Positions 1-7,946 of a DNA stretch of 64,000 bases are shown here, piece after piece. Location: positions 1 to 64,000 of the forward strand of contig JBGVMW010000037.1 in assembly GCA_045125095.1 (NCBI GenBank), given 5' to 3'. Every line of letters starts with the position of its first letter. Within the stretch, counting starts at the first letter, position 1. The translations under genes were made by a program, and so were the position numbers. The notes beneath the pieces were generated by a model. The model was not told where the DNA came from. It saw only the letters and a list, made by a program, of their open reading frames with translations, and made no database searches. The DNA comes from JBGVMW01 sp045125095. GTDB taxonomy: Bacteria > Bacillota > Clostridia > Lachnospirales > Lachnospiraceae.

Positions 1-43
1 ACTCCTTTCAATGAAAAGTATTGTCCAAAATGGCAGAAAATAG

Positions 44-72
44 TGTCCAATATAGAAGTTTTATGGTATAAT
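44..72 (+). promoter_or_regulatory. Putative sigma-A promoter of the lipoprotein gene
   Basis: A perfect -10 TATAAT lies at 67-72, with a poor -35 match (TGTCCA) 17 bp upstream at 44-49. The motif TGTCCAAAAT/TGTCCAATAT occurs twice, at about 22 and 44, so a regulator could bind in tandem. Promoter assignment is inference. Confidence 0.45.
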
Positions 73-106
73 GCTTCATGAATTTTATTCTTATGGAGGA
101 AAGAAA

Positions 107-1720
107 ATGAAAAGGAAAGTATTGAGCTTATTGTTATGTGGTGTAATTGCTTGTAGTTTGCTTACAGCTTGCGGTGGTTCTAACAGTTCCAATGATGCTG
201 AGGTAAGTGATAGCGATGTGTCAGAGAAGAAAGATGCTGAAGCAGATTCTTCAGATATAGAAGATTTGTATGTAGAGGCAATTAATTCTTACCAAGATTA
301 TTATGAGAAAATAAAATCAGACTTTAGTGGTTCTCAGGTCGGAGCAACTATCACACTTGATGAAGAGGGACTGCCTTTGTTGTGGGTAGCAATCAGTGAA
401 GATGGTTCAAAGGATAATTGTAGAACTCAGTTGGTCGGATATGTGGATGGTGAGGCTGTCATATTAACAGAGAGGAAGGAACATATTGTTCCAACATTTA
501 GTTCAGGTATAGTGCTTGGTTCAGATGAGGGTGAGAGTAGAAAATATTATTTGTATGATGATGAAAAAAGAGATTTTCGTAATATAACAAACGAGTTAGA
601 TGAATTATCTAAGAGTGACAGTGTTTATTCTGAGTCAGAGCTTCAGGAGAAGTTGAATTATCTGTATCCTATACTCTTATACTCTGATTGTGAGGGAAAA
701 TTTTATTATTATACAATAATGAACGAGTCTACAGAACAGGTCGCATATATTGGAAAATACACTAATACAGATTTTACTGTTTTAAATGAATTAAATGTAA
801 TTGAGCCTATAATAATAAATGGTGCAGGCGATATTGGTGGATATTACTTAAGGAAAGAATATGAAGATAATAAGGTTGCAAAACAATATTATGAAAAACT
901 GGCTGTCAATAATCGTGCATTATCAGCTTCATTGTTGCAAGAATATGAGTCTAAGATGGCAAGTGCTGATATAAAGTCTAGAGCTAGTGTATTTACAAGT
1001 TATGATGGTACAGTTTTTTCGACTCAAGAATTTGAAGCTTTAGAGGAGTTGCTTGGCAACGATGGTTGGAGTTTTACAAGGATAAAGTCAGCTTATACAT
1101 ATTTGGATGATGTTGAAATTGGTCAATTATTTAGAAAATTTGCTGATAATCCAGTTTATTCATCTGAAGAGTTGTATTTGACAATATTAGCAGTTATAAA
1201 TAATTGTGAGATTACTGAGATTTCTCTTAAGGATTATGATATACATGGCTATATTGAAGAGGAAAATGCAAATAAGTGGAGAGATATTTATTTAGATGGT
1301 TTAGAAGATGGAACAATCATGAACGTATATCATTATGGTCTGATTGATTTAATCGGCGATGGAATACCAGAGTTATTATGTGATGACGGATTTAATACTG
1401 CCATCTATACAATTGTTGAAGATGAAGTGGTTCAGTTGACATATACAGATGGGTATCCACGGGTTAAAGATGATTTATTGTTCTTTAATGGAAGATATAA
1501 CATGCAGGTACTTAAAATATGTACGGACAATGTAGAAGTATTATTTTATGCTGAGTATGATAGAGAAAATGATAACTATGAGTTTGATGGTAAGACATTA
1601 AGCCGTGACGAGAGCTTAGCTGAGGCTGGAAAAGTAATGGGAACTGATGTTGAATCTTTACCAAGTGTAGATTTGAGTTATGATGTGGATTCGATAGAAG
1701 ATGCAATTAAAGAATATTAA
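107..1720 (+). CDS. Putative secreted lipoprotein, function unknown
   Basis: The start at 107 follows a GGAGGAAAG site. It gives a typical lipoprotein signal: positively charged MKRK, a hydrophobic stretch and lipobox LTAC with the lipidated cysteine at residue 22. An in-frame ATG at 71 would bury this signal and overlaps the -10 box, so it was rejected. After the cysteine comes a Ser/Asp/Glu-rich linker (about residues 25-50) and a soluble domain of roughly 490 residues rich in Tyr, Asp and Glu, with no family I recognise. The protein should be anchored on the outer face of the membrane. It is monocistronic, with its own promoter and a terminator at 1767. A substrate-binding or surface-exclusion role is possible but unsupported. 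Confidence 0.75.
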   Translation: MKRKVLSLLLCGVIACSLLTACGGSNSSNDAEVSDSDVSEKKDAEADSSDIEDLYVEAINSYQDYYEKIKSDFSGSQVGATITLDEEGLPLLWVAISEDGSKDNCRTQLVGYVDGEAVILTERKEHIVPTFSSGIVLGSDEGESRKYYLYDDEKRDFRNITNELDELSKSDSVYSESELQEKLNYLYPILLYSDCEGKFYYYTIMNESTEQVAYIGKYTNTDFTVLNELNVIEPIIINGAGDIGGYYLRKEYEDNKVAKQYYEKLAVNNRALSASLLQEYESKMASADIKSRASVFTSYDGTVFSTQEFEALEELLGNDGWSFTRIKSAYTYLDDVEIGQLFRKFADNPVYSSEELYLTILAVINNCEITEISLKDYDIHGYIEEENANKWRDIYLDGLEDGTIMNVYHYGLIDLIGDGIPELLCDDGFNTAIYTIVEDEVVQLTYTDGYPRVKDDLLFFNGRYNMQVLKICTDNVEVLFYAEYDRENDNYEFDGKTLSRDESLAEAGKVMGTDVESLPSVDLSYDVDSIEDAIKEY

Positions 1721-1766
1721 AGCAGTTATTAGCTGAGTTGGAACAACAAAATATGTAGTATATTTT

Positions 1767-1806
1767 AGAGCATTTATCCAGTTCTGGGGTAGATGCTCTT
1801 TTCTTT
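1767..1806 (+). terminator. Rho-independent terminator after the lipoprotein gene
   Basis: Arms AGAGCAT (1767-1773) and ATGCTCT (1793-1799) are extended by TATCC/GGGGTA pairing and followed by TTTTC TTTT. Confidence 0.7.
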
Positions 1807-1949
1807 TGCTCATTTCTTTCAATTCCCTCCAAGACACGCAAAGATTCTGATGTTTTTTATTGAGATAATTTTTAATTATATGAGATGACTTGCAAATATA
1901 TAAGCTGATGGTAAAATGACAGCATTTCAAAAAATAGGAGGTGTCGACC

Positions 1950-2234
1950 ATGACAATGAAAGCTATGATGAAGCGTCACGTCAACAGATTTATTATTTGC
2001 ATACCAGCCCTGCGTGATGCTGTAACCAATCGACCAACAACCTTTAAGGTGCTTAACACCTGTCGTTCAGCAGATGAAGCCTGCGAAGCTCTGGAGAACT
2101 ACGAAAAAGAAGGTGGAGATTATGCCAATACTATTATAGTTCCCAACTTCCCTGAAGAGTTGAATGAGAACCCACCAGAACTCTGTCCATCAAAGGTTGC
2201 AAAGATGTTTAGAGTTCTCTATGGTATGCAGTAA
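1950..2234 (+). CDS. Hypothetical protein, 94 aa
   Basis: The start at ATG 1950 is fixed by AGGAGGT at 1936-1942, which has correct spacing. The GTG at 1941 falls inside the ribosome-binding site. The product is a small mixed alpha/beta-looking protein with a basic N-terminus (MTMKAMMKRHVNRF) and several cysteines. No domain is recognised. It stands alone between two terminators at the start of a series of small element genes, so an accessory or regulatory role in the mobile element is only a guess. Confidence 0.6.
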   Translation: MTMKAMMKRHVNRFIICIPALRDAVTNRPTTFKVLNTCRSADEACEALENYEKEGGDYANTIIVPNFPEELNENPPELCPSKVAKMFRVLYGMQ

Positions 2235-2253
2235 TATCAAAATCCCTTTGAAG

Positions 2254-2283
2254 GAGTTACATCTTGCAGGTGTAACTCTTTCA
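2254..2283 (+). terminator. Rho-independent terminator
   Basis: A perfect 8-bp stem GAGTTACA/TGTAACTC (2254-2261 and 2271-2278) has a 9-nt loop and is followed by TTTC. Confidence 0.65.
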
Positions 2284-2306
2284 TTGTATTAGGGGTAGTT
2301 GAGGAG

Positions 2307-2711
2307 GTGATTTCTATTAGTTTAATATCAAAAAGCATTGAGGCAGATACAAAGAAGTTAATTGAAAACATTAGCAGCAATCCTGATAAAGAGCAGGAGT
2401 TAGTTGACCAGTTTATTTCAGAGACAAATAGAAAAATTGGCAGACAGCATAGGAATATGTTTATAACCCTCTTTACAACCTTGTATGGTTACGATTATGA
2501 GAGCTTGTCGAGAGATACCACAAAGTTCATTGTGTTGGGTGTTGTTCCAAAGATTAGTAGGATGGAAAGGTCAAAGCTCCTGCGTGTTATGTTGGATTGT
2601 TTCAGCAGGTATTTTGGTAACGATTATTCTGTGTTGCTAAATGAGTGTGCAGACAAGATTGAAAGTCACAAGGTACTGCAGGAAACTGGTGATGACTTAC
2701 CCTTTGTCTAA
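2307..2711 (+). CDS. Hypothetical protein, about 134 aa
   Basis: A mostly helical, charged protein (sequence around SKSIEADTKKLIENIS) without a recognised domain or membrane segment. The start is uncertain. A strong GAGGAGGT at 2301-2308 overlaps the GTG at 2307, and no ATG follows at normal spacing, so translation may begin a few codons later at a non-ATG codon such as ATT. The next gene starts about 160 bp downstream with no obvious terminator between them. Confidence 0.5.
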   Translation: MISISLISKSIEADTKKLIENISSNPDKEQELVDQFISETNRKIGRQHRNMFITLFTTLYGYDYESLSRDTTKFIVLGVVPKISRMERSKLLRVMLDCFSRYFGNDYSVLLNECADKIESHKVLQETGDDLPFV

Positions 2712-2874
2712 CTGGGGCAGGGGTACTTGTTACAAAAAAAGAATGATTTTTTGCAAAAAACTCTTGCATTATTTTTTGAGTAGAGTGATAGATAGGACAC
2801 TCAAAATCAAATAAAAAGTGTTAGCCCTTAATCAACGCTTGTATTTGGGGGCTTTAGGAAAGTGAGGTGTTCTT

Positions 2875-3318
2875 TTGGAAGTGAGAATTATTTCTCCGAC
2901 AGGAAGGTTATTAACTGTCAATCGTGCTGTTCCAATCGTTGAAACTATTTTTGATTTCAATGGAGAGTCACGATTTTTAGGAGATATTTGTAGGAATGGT
3001 ACAAAGCCTAATGGTATTGCCATTTTGTATGACAGCTCAAGCATATTTGAAGATAACTTATCAGAGCTGGTAGTTGGTAATTTACAGTCTGATGTAGTGG
3101 AACAAATAATGCAGAGCTTGTTGGTAAATGGATACTATGATTTCAGCCAAATGGGGTATCAGTCTACGAAACTGGCGGATAAGGTTGTTATTGATGGTGG
3201 CAAATCAAAGCCATACACCAACGAAATTACATTCATGAGTTCTAAGTCATATTGTTCTTTTGTAGGGAATGGTTTTGTTGCTGAAGAATTTACAGAGGAG
3301 GATGGAGATTGTGAATAG
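2875..3318 (+). CDS. Hypothetical protein, 147 aa
   Basis: Translation probably starts at TTG 2875, about 8 bp after an AAGTGAGGTG site. The product is soluble, of mixed secondary structure and ends in an acidic tail. No family is recognised. It overlaps the following DUF262 gene by 8 bp (3311-3318), and the AGGAGG for that gene lies inside this one, so the two are probably translationally coupled and act together. Confidence 0.6.
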   Translation: MEVRIISPTGRLLTVNRAVPIVETIFDFNGESRFLGDICRNGTKPNGIAILYDSSSIFEDNLSELVVGNLQSDVVEQIMQSLLVNGYYDFSQMGYQSTKLADKVVIDGGKSKPYTNEITFMSSKSYCSFVGNGFVAEEFTEEDGDCE

Positions 3319-4441
3319 AAGTACATTAAATGTTGGACTCAGTAACCTTAAAAAATGGAAAGAAGAGAAAAATGCTCTCAGGTATGACCTTTCATTCCAA
3401 AGACATACAGGTATGTGGTCATTGCCTGCAAAGAGTATGTTGATTTGGAGTATTCTCTCAGACAGTTATGTTCCACCAGTAATATTTGTCAAAAATGATG
3501 AAGATGTGGTTGATGAAAAAGGCAAGACAATGTCCTGCTATTCAGTTCTTGATGGAGCACAGCGTACTACTAACTTGTTCAGCTTTATGAATGATGAGTA
3601 CAGACTTCACGGAAGTACGCCTGATGTAGAAATTGATGGGGATATGTTTGAATTGGCTGGTATGCTTTTTAGTGAGTTGCCACAGGAATTGCAGAATGCT
3701 ATTAATTCCTATAAGTTTAATATTCAGGTTATTGCAAACGCTACAGAGGATGAACAAACTGTCTTATATGGAAACATAAATAGTGGAGTTCCATTGAGTA
3801 CCATTCAGAAAGCAAAGCCAGAGCTTGGAGTTGATTTATGTAATTATTTTGCTGGTATTGTTGAGAAACCTTTCTTTTCTCAGGGCTTGAATATGACGGC
3901 AGCCCAGGCACTCAGAGAGGAAGATTTATGTATGGCTCTCCAGTCACTTATGCTGATATCTGATTATGATGATTACAAGTCTGTGTCTGTTGCCGAGTGT
4001 CTGAAATTTGCGTCATATCTTAAAAATAACTTTACTCAGCAGGAACAGGAAAACTTCTGCGAAACTGTTGATTATCTTGGAGTCTTTGACAAAAAGGCTA
4101 AGTACCTGCGTAAAAACAATGTAGCTGTTATTGTTGCTCTTGCAGAGCAGATGCTGTATGAAGGCATAGAGGCTTCAGATTACAAGAATTTCCTCAATGA
4201 GTTCTTTGCATCTGACAATGAGGACTACAAAGAATTTAGTGGCTCTGGAAATGTCAAGCGTCCTAATGTAGAGGCACGATATGAAATCCTGCGTGATGAG
4301 TGCTACAAATATTTCAAGCTGGAACTTCCAAGTGATGATGAAAATTCAGAGCTTGTTTCTGATGATGCAAGTTCTGATGGCTCTGAAGAAGTTTGTGTTG
4401 ATTCTGATGGGGATAGTGGTGAGTCTTATGGGGAAGAGTAA
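3311..4441 (+). CDS. DUF262-family protein (ParB-like nuclease/NTPase fold)
   Basis: The DUF262 signature YSVLDGAQRTTNLFSF lies in the N-terminal third, preceded by a QRHTGMW motif. The DGxQR core is typical of the GmrSD/DUF262 group, whose N-terminal domain has a ParB/sulfiredoxin-like fold and is often part of restriction or other conflict systems. The start was placed at GTG 3311 because AGGAGG at 3296-3301 is 9 bp upstream; the longer frame overlaps the previous gene without a good site. The last ~40 residues are a low-complexity Asp/Ser/Glu tail. There is no DUF1524 (HNH) partner domain, so a nuclease function alone is unproven. A second DUF262 protein is encoded at 7947-9335. Confidence 0.8.
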   Translation: MNRSTLNVGLSNLKKWKEEKNALRYDLSFQRHTGMWSLPAKSMLIWSILSDSYVPPVIFVKNDEDVVDEKGKTMSCYSVLDGAQRTTNLFSFMNDEYRLHGSTPDVEIDGDMFELAGMLFSELPQELQNAINSYKFNIQVIANATEDEQTVLYGNINSGVPLSTIQKAKPELGVDLCNYFAGIVEKPFFSQGLNMTAAQALREEDLCMALQSLMLISDYDDYKSVSVAECLKFASYLKNNFTQQEQENFCETVDYLGVFDKKAKYLRKNNVAVIVALAEQMLYEGIEASDYKNFLNEFFASDNEDYKEFSGSGNVKRPNVEARYEILRDECYKYFKLELPSDDENSELVSDDASSDGSEEVCVDSDGDSGESYGEE

Positions 4442-4862
4442 GTCTATAACTGCATATTTGTTGAGAGTTGACGAGGAAGGCAAACAGTATCAGGGGTACT
4501 TATCTGAGGTTGAAAACAGCCTTAGTGCAGAGCAAAAGTATGTAGGTGGGTATATCCAAGTTATCAGGTTGACTGAAGAAATAGATGCAATCATTGCTGA
4601 TGATGGAAAACTAATGAGTTTACCTGCTAATCGCCTTTGGAGAAGTGATGAAGCTATCTATGATTTTATTGTAGGTAATATTGCTTGTGTGAGACATGAT
4701 GAGGAAGGAAATTTTATCAGTATTCATCCTGAAGATATCCCTGCCATTGAGAATGCTTTAGTTCCAATCAAGGATATTATTCTTGTAGATGGCAATACAG
4801 TTTTCATTACATATCCAGCAGATTGCTTGCCAAAGTGGGGAGGTGATGTGGTTGGGTACTAA
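4428..4862 (+). CDS. DUF3846-like small protein, 144 aa
   Basis: The pattern QKYVGGYIQVIRL, then a short linker with DDGKLMSLPANRLW and IVGNIACV, fits the DUF3846 family of uncharacterised proteins on Firmicutes mobile elements and phages. The start was set at ATG 4428, overlapping the DUF262 gene by 14 bp; the upstream part of the open frame is only a shadow of that gene. It is followed with 11-bp overlap by the DUF4314-like gene, so the three form one operon. Function unknown. Confidence 0.7.
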   Translation: MGKSKSITAYLLRVDEEGKQYQGYLSEVENSLSAEQKYVGGYIQVIRLTEEIDAIIADDGKLMSLPANRLWRSDEAIYDFIVGNIACVRHDEEGNFISIHPEDIPAIENALVPIKDIILVDGNTVFITYPADCLPKWGGDVVGY

Positions 4863-5082
4863 ATTTACCAAAGAGCAGAAGAAGGCTATGTATGAAGCGA
4901 GGTATGTTGGCAGAACTGTCGAGCTTACAGAAGCATTAGATGACCCTTATACTCCTAAACCTGTGGGAGCAAGATTTCATGTTACAGGAATTGATGATGA
5001 ACTCCAGCTTCACGGGAGTTGGGAGTCAGGTGGTAGTATGGCTTTGCTTGTGGAACATGACCATTTTAAAGTTGTCGAATAA
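4852..5082 (+). CDS. DUF4314-like small protein, 76 aa
   Basis: The core VGRTVELTEALDDPYTPKP...GARFHVTGIDD...GSWESGGSMALL matches the SH3-like DUF4314 pattern (VELxxMDDPxxPPxGTxGxVxGIDD). This family is common on Firmicutes conjugative elements and phages and is of unknown function. GGGAGGT at 4838-4844 best serves the TTG at 4852; ATG 4846 is too close. It ends the operon and a terminator follows at 5101. Confidence 0.65.
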   Translation: MGTKFTKEQKKAMYEARYVGRTVELTEALDDPYTPKPVGARFHVTGIDDELQLHGSWESGGSMALLVEHDHFKVVE

Positions 5083-5435
5083 ATATATTGTTTATCATTG
5101 AGACCATTGCAGATTGATTTCTGTGGTGGTCTTTTTGTTGCACTTTTGAGGTCGTAAAAAGTAAGATTATGTCGTATTTTGGGGTATATAAAGTGCGTTC
5201 CTCGACACGCTCGTTATCTTGCCCATTTAGCCCTGTTTATGCTTTGTGTGGTTACTTCTTCGACCTTGCATATAGAATTGGATTTAGGGCTAACACGGTG
5301 CGACACAGCCCTAATCCAATTGTGCTGATTCCGTCCTGCTGAAGCTGTTTCGCAAAATACGACATTTGCATTTTATTTTACGACTTTTACTCACATCTGT
5401 GATACAATGGAGAAAATATCATTTGGGGTGAGTAA
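5083..5435. other. Gene-free region with terminator and a structured palindromic element
   Basis: A terminator (AGACCA/TGGTCT, 5101-5137, then TTTTTG) comes first. At 5148-5390 outer arms carry GAGGTCGT and ATGTCGTATTTTG on the left and the complementary CAAAATACGACAT and TTTTACGAC on the right. Inside is a strong inverted repeat, AATTGGATTTAGGGCT (5276-5291) and AGCCCTAATCCAATT (5307-5321). No coding potential is evident. A sequence with the same GAGGTCGT-N13/14-ATGTCGT start and CAAAATACG end recurs at 14592-14736. Confidence 0.55.
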
Positions 5436-7319
5436 ATGTATAGTCCAGAAGAAATTAAGGTGGCTCTTAGAAAGTATATTGCTTCAACAGGAGACACTTC
5501 TATAGATGAGCAGAGTATTATCAACATTTTAGACCAAGGTGCTGATAGAGACTTTAATATGGTAGCACCGACAATTAAGTCGATCAGAGAGAACTATGGG
5601 GTAAAAAAGTCAATTCCTATGTGGCTTAGAATGCTTACCTTTAGACTAATATATGACTGCATGGCTTCAGATGCTGATTGTAATAGTGAGATGACATGGT
5701 ATAGATTGCTGGGATATGAGAATAAGGTACGAGAGCTATTTTGTAATATTGGAATAAATCAAAATATTCAAAATATGTTATTGCGTGCAAAAGGTGATAA
5801 GATAAAGATTGATACAATTTTGCTTGATATGGTATTAGGTAATGAGTCATTACAAATCATTAAAGAATTGCAAAAAAACAATATTAAAGATTCAACTAAA
5901 GAAAAGCTTAATGATATAGGAATTACACAAGATGTTCAAGATATGCTATGGGAAGTACAAGCACAAAAGGGTAATACAAAGGAAAAGCAAATTAAGGAAA
6001 TACTTATAAAGTCTGCTTTAGGACGTGATTATGAACAGGTATATAATTTATTGTTATCACAGGCAAAGTCGCAGGAAAAATTATTACAAGCTCTTGGATT
6101 TAATAAGAAAGTATTTGATTCTACATCTTCATGGCAAATGTATTCTCCTGAGATGAAGTTACGACAGAGTAGATTTAATCCTGTAAATTTTCCATTTTCG
6201 TATGCAGAAGTAGAGTCAAATCCAATATATGTTGCAATGCTTCATCATCTTATTTCAGAGGCAAGAGTATCTACGAACACATTTATTGACGTTTTTGGCA
6301 AGATGGGGTATATTCCTGCTTTTTGTGCTGAAGGTTACACGAATAAGCTATTATACTCAGTCATTCCAGATGGTGATTATGATGTTAATGTGTTTTATAA
6401 GTATTACCATGGAATTACTGATAGACCCACAAAAACATACAAAGTATTGCAGAGATATATGGGTCAAATTCAGCGTGTGCTGAATGATAATTGCTCAGAA
6501 GACGATAGAGATTCAAAAATAAGGAAAATAGTGTCAGATGAAGTTTTGTTTATAGCAATGAGTAGTTCTGATTTGCATGAGTATGCAGCAATTAAGTTCT
6601 GTGATATGTGCTTTAGAAAACCATATTGGGAAGTCAGGAATGTAAATTCAGAGACTAGACAAATACACATTATAAATGATTCTTCTTCCAAAGAGAAAGA
6701 CAAGGAGATTGTTAGTAAAAATAAACCTAAGAAAGACAAGGTAATTATCAGTAAAAATAGATATATTATAGATGATTATTCTTCAATTAAGAGAGCCAAG
6801 ATATTTGTTAATATTAGTAAGGAAAAATTTGTTTCCTATGCCAAAGCACTAAAGGGTATAGAATATAAGGGTAAATCAAAGCGTGTAATGAGTGAGATGT
6901 ACGATGGCTGGTTTGAGATTGCAGAAAGAACTAGTGCTTTACTTTATCTTGATATCCCAAAGGTAAATGAACTTGTTAGATATGATTATCCTGATGATGA
7001 ATATAAGAGACTAGCTCAAAGATTGCTAAAATATAATGGGGAATGGATAATTACTTGGAAGAATTATTTTCGTGAAAATGATGATGATATTGATATTATA
7101 CCAACAAGGATAGCTACGGATTTTATAGAACAATTAAAAAGAATTGATTCTCCTATATATGAGTTCAAGTTCAATACCCCTGATAGAAATGTGAGGAATG
7201 GAATTAGTTTCATAACAAATATCAATTTTGACAATATAGATAAAAAGTCTTTTGAAAGCAAATATAATATCAAGCTGACTAAGGGTGAGGTATTTAAGAA
7301 AATAGAAGTTTATAAATAG
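5436..7319 (+). CDS. Hypothetical protein with degenerate D12-class DNA methylase-like C-terminus
   Basis: The start at ATG 5436 follows GGGGTGAG. The N-terminal half is helical and contains a tandem repeat: residues ~104-150 (NIGINQNIQNMLL...) resemble ~163-213 (DIGITQDVQDMLW...). A charged Lys/Ser-rich linker sits near residue 410-430. The C-terminal ~190 residues include ALLYLDIPKVNEL, then YDYPDDEYKRLAQRLLKYNG and EWIITW. This mirrors the D12/Dam-type N6-adenine methylase layout YLDPPY...Y...D..RLA..L....G.W.LS, but the catalytic D-P-P-Y reads D-I-P-K, so it is probably inactive as a methylase. This homology is inference. It sits alone, with a terminator at 7337, at the left of the type III restriction island. 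Confidence 0.55.
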   Translation: MYSPEEIKVALRKYIASTGDTSIDEQSIINILDQGADRDFNMVAPTIKSIRENYGVKKSIPMWLRMLTFRLIYDCMASDADCNSEMTWYRLLGYENKVRELFCNIGINQNIQNMLLRAKGDKIKIDTILLDMVLGNESLQIIKELQKNNIKDSTKEKLNDIGITQDVQDMLWEVQAQKGNTKEKQIKEILIKSALGRDYEQVYNLLLSQAKSQEKLLQALGFNKKVFDSTSSWQMYSPEMKLRQSRFNPVNFPFSYAEVESNPIYVAMLHHLISEARVSTNTFIDVFGKMGYIPAFCAEGYTNKLLYSVIPDGDYDVNVFYKYYHGITDRPTKTYKVLQRYMGQIQRVLNDNCSEDDRDSKIRKIVSDEVLFIAMSSSDLHEYAAIKFCDMCFRKPYWEVRNVNSETRQIHIINDSSSKEKDKEIVSKNKPKKDKVIISKNRYIIDDYSSIKRAKIFVNISKEKFVSYAKALKGIEYKGKSKRVMSEMYDGWFEIAERTSALLYLDIPKVNELVRYDYPDDEYKRLAQRLLKYNGEWIITWKNYFRENDDDIDIIPTRIATDFIEQLKRIDSPIYEFKFNTPDRNVRNGISFITNINFDNIDKKSFESKYNIKLTKGEVFKKIEVYK

Positions 7320-7336
7320 AATGTGAATATATAAAG

Positions 7337-7365
7337 AGCAAGGCGATTTAGCCTTGCTTTTTTTG
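7337..7365 (+). terminator. Rho-independent terminator
   Basis: AGCAAGGC/GCCTTGCT perfect 8-bp stem, 6-nt loop, followed by seven T. Confidence 0.85.
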
Positions 7366-7558
7366 TGTCTGCACGATTTAGATATTTTTTAAAGTTTGGA
7401 TAAGCCTATTTTACAAGGGCTATCAGGTTTTTGACAATGAAATCAGTAAGTAGATTTAAAAGTAGTATCCTAAAAATGTAAACAATAATAATAGATACTT
7501 GAAAATTTATTAGTTATCTGCTGGAAAAGCCTGATAAATGAATTTTAGGGTAGATATA

Positions 7559-7602
7559 ATAAAAACTACACCCTTTGAAAAGTTATGAAAAGTGAGAAAC
7601 CC
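7559..7602 (+). repeat. Direct repeat copy A (about 44 bp)
   Basis: The core AAAAACTACACCCTTTGAAA and the following AAGTGAGAAA recur at 7762-7805 with about 41 of 44 matches, 203 bp downstream. The sequence between holds part of a short ORF. The surrounding gene-free DNA (7366-7710) shows nothing else recognisable. Confidence 0.65.
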
Positions 7603-7710
7603 AGTATTTTAAGCAAAGATGGGGTATGCAAGATGCTTTTTAGAATGAAAAATGTCTTTAATTATGAACATGAGATAATAAAATAAAAAACCTAATTTTA
7701 GGGAGGTCAC

Positions 7711-7851
7711 ATGATGTTAGAAGTAAAAAATGTATATAAGCTGGCAAGAGCACCTACAAATATAAAAACTACACCCTTTGAAAAGTTTTCAAAAGTGAGA
7801 AATCCTTATACTTCAAGGTTTAAAGGGATACTAAGGTGGAATTTTATATGA
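7711..7851 (+). pseudogene. Short ORF, possible fragment (46 aa)
   Basis: GGGAGGT at 7700-7706 precedes ATG ATG at 7711. The first residues MMLEVKNVYK look like the start of an ABC-transporter ATPase, but the frame then runs into the 44-bp repeat (IKTTPFEKFSKVRN) and stops after 46 residues. It may be a truncated gene start joined to repeat DNA, or a leader peptide of the DUF262 gene at 7947. No function is claimed. Confidence 0.3.
7762..7805 (+). repeat. Direct repeat copy B (about 44 bp)
   Basis: Second copy of the repeat at 7559-7602. Differences are ATG versus TTC in the middle and one C/T near the end. It lies upstream of the second DUF262 gene. Confidence 0.65.
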
Positions 7852-7946
7852 GAAAAGAAAAATGCGTAAAGAAGCGTATAGTTAAATTATAGTAAGGAAC
7901 AACAAGTTCTAAGACAAAATTTTTTAATAATAAGGAGGACGTAATT

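Noticed and set aside
4281..4427. Long N-terminal extension of the DUF3846-like gene
   Set aside because: It lies within the DUF262 coding sequence in another frame, and its Met-rich sequence is atypical; the start at 4428 gives the family length.
7711..7851. Reading MLEVKNVYK as a functional ABC-transporter ATPase
   Set aside because: The frame stops after 46 residues without Walker A, signature or Walker B motifs.
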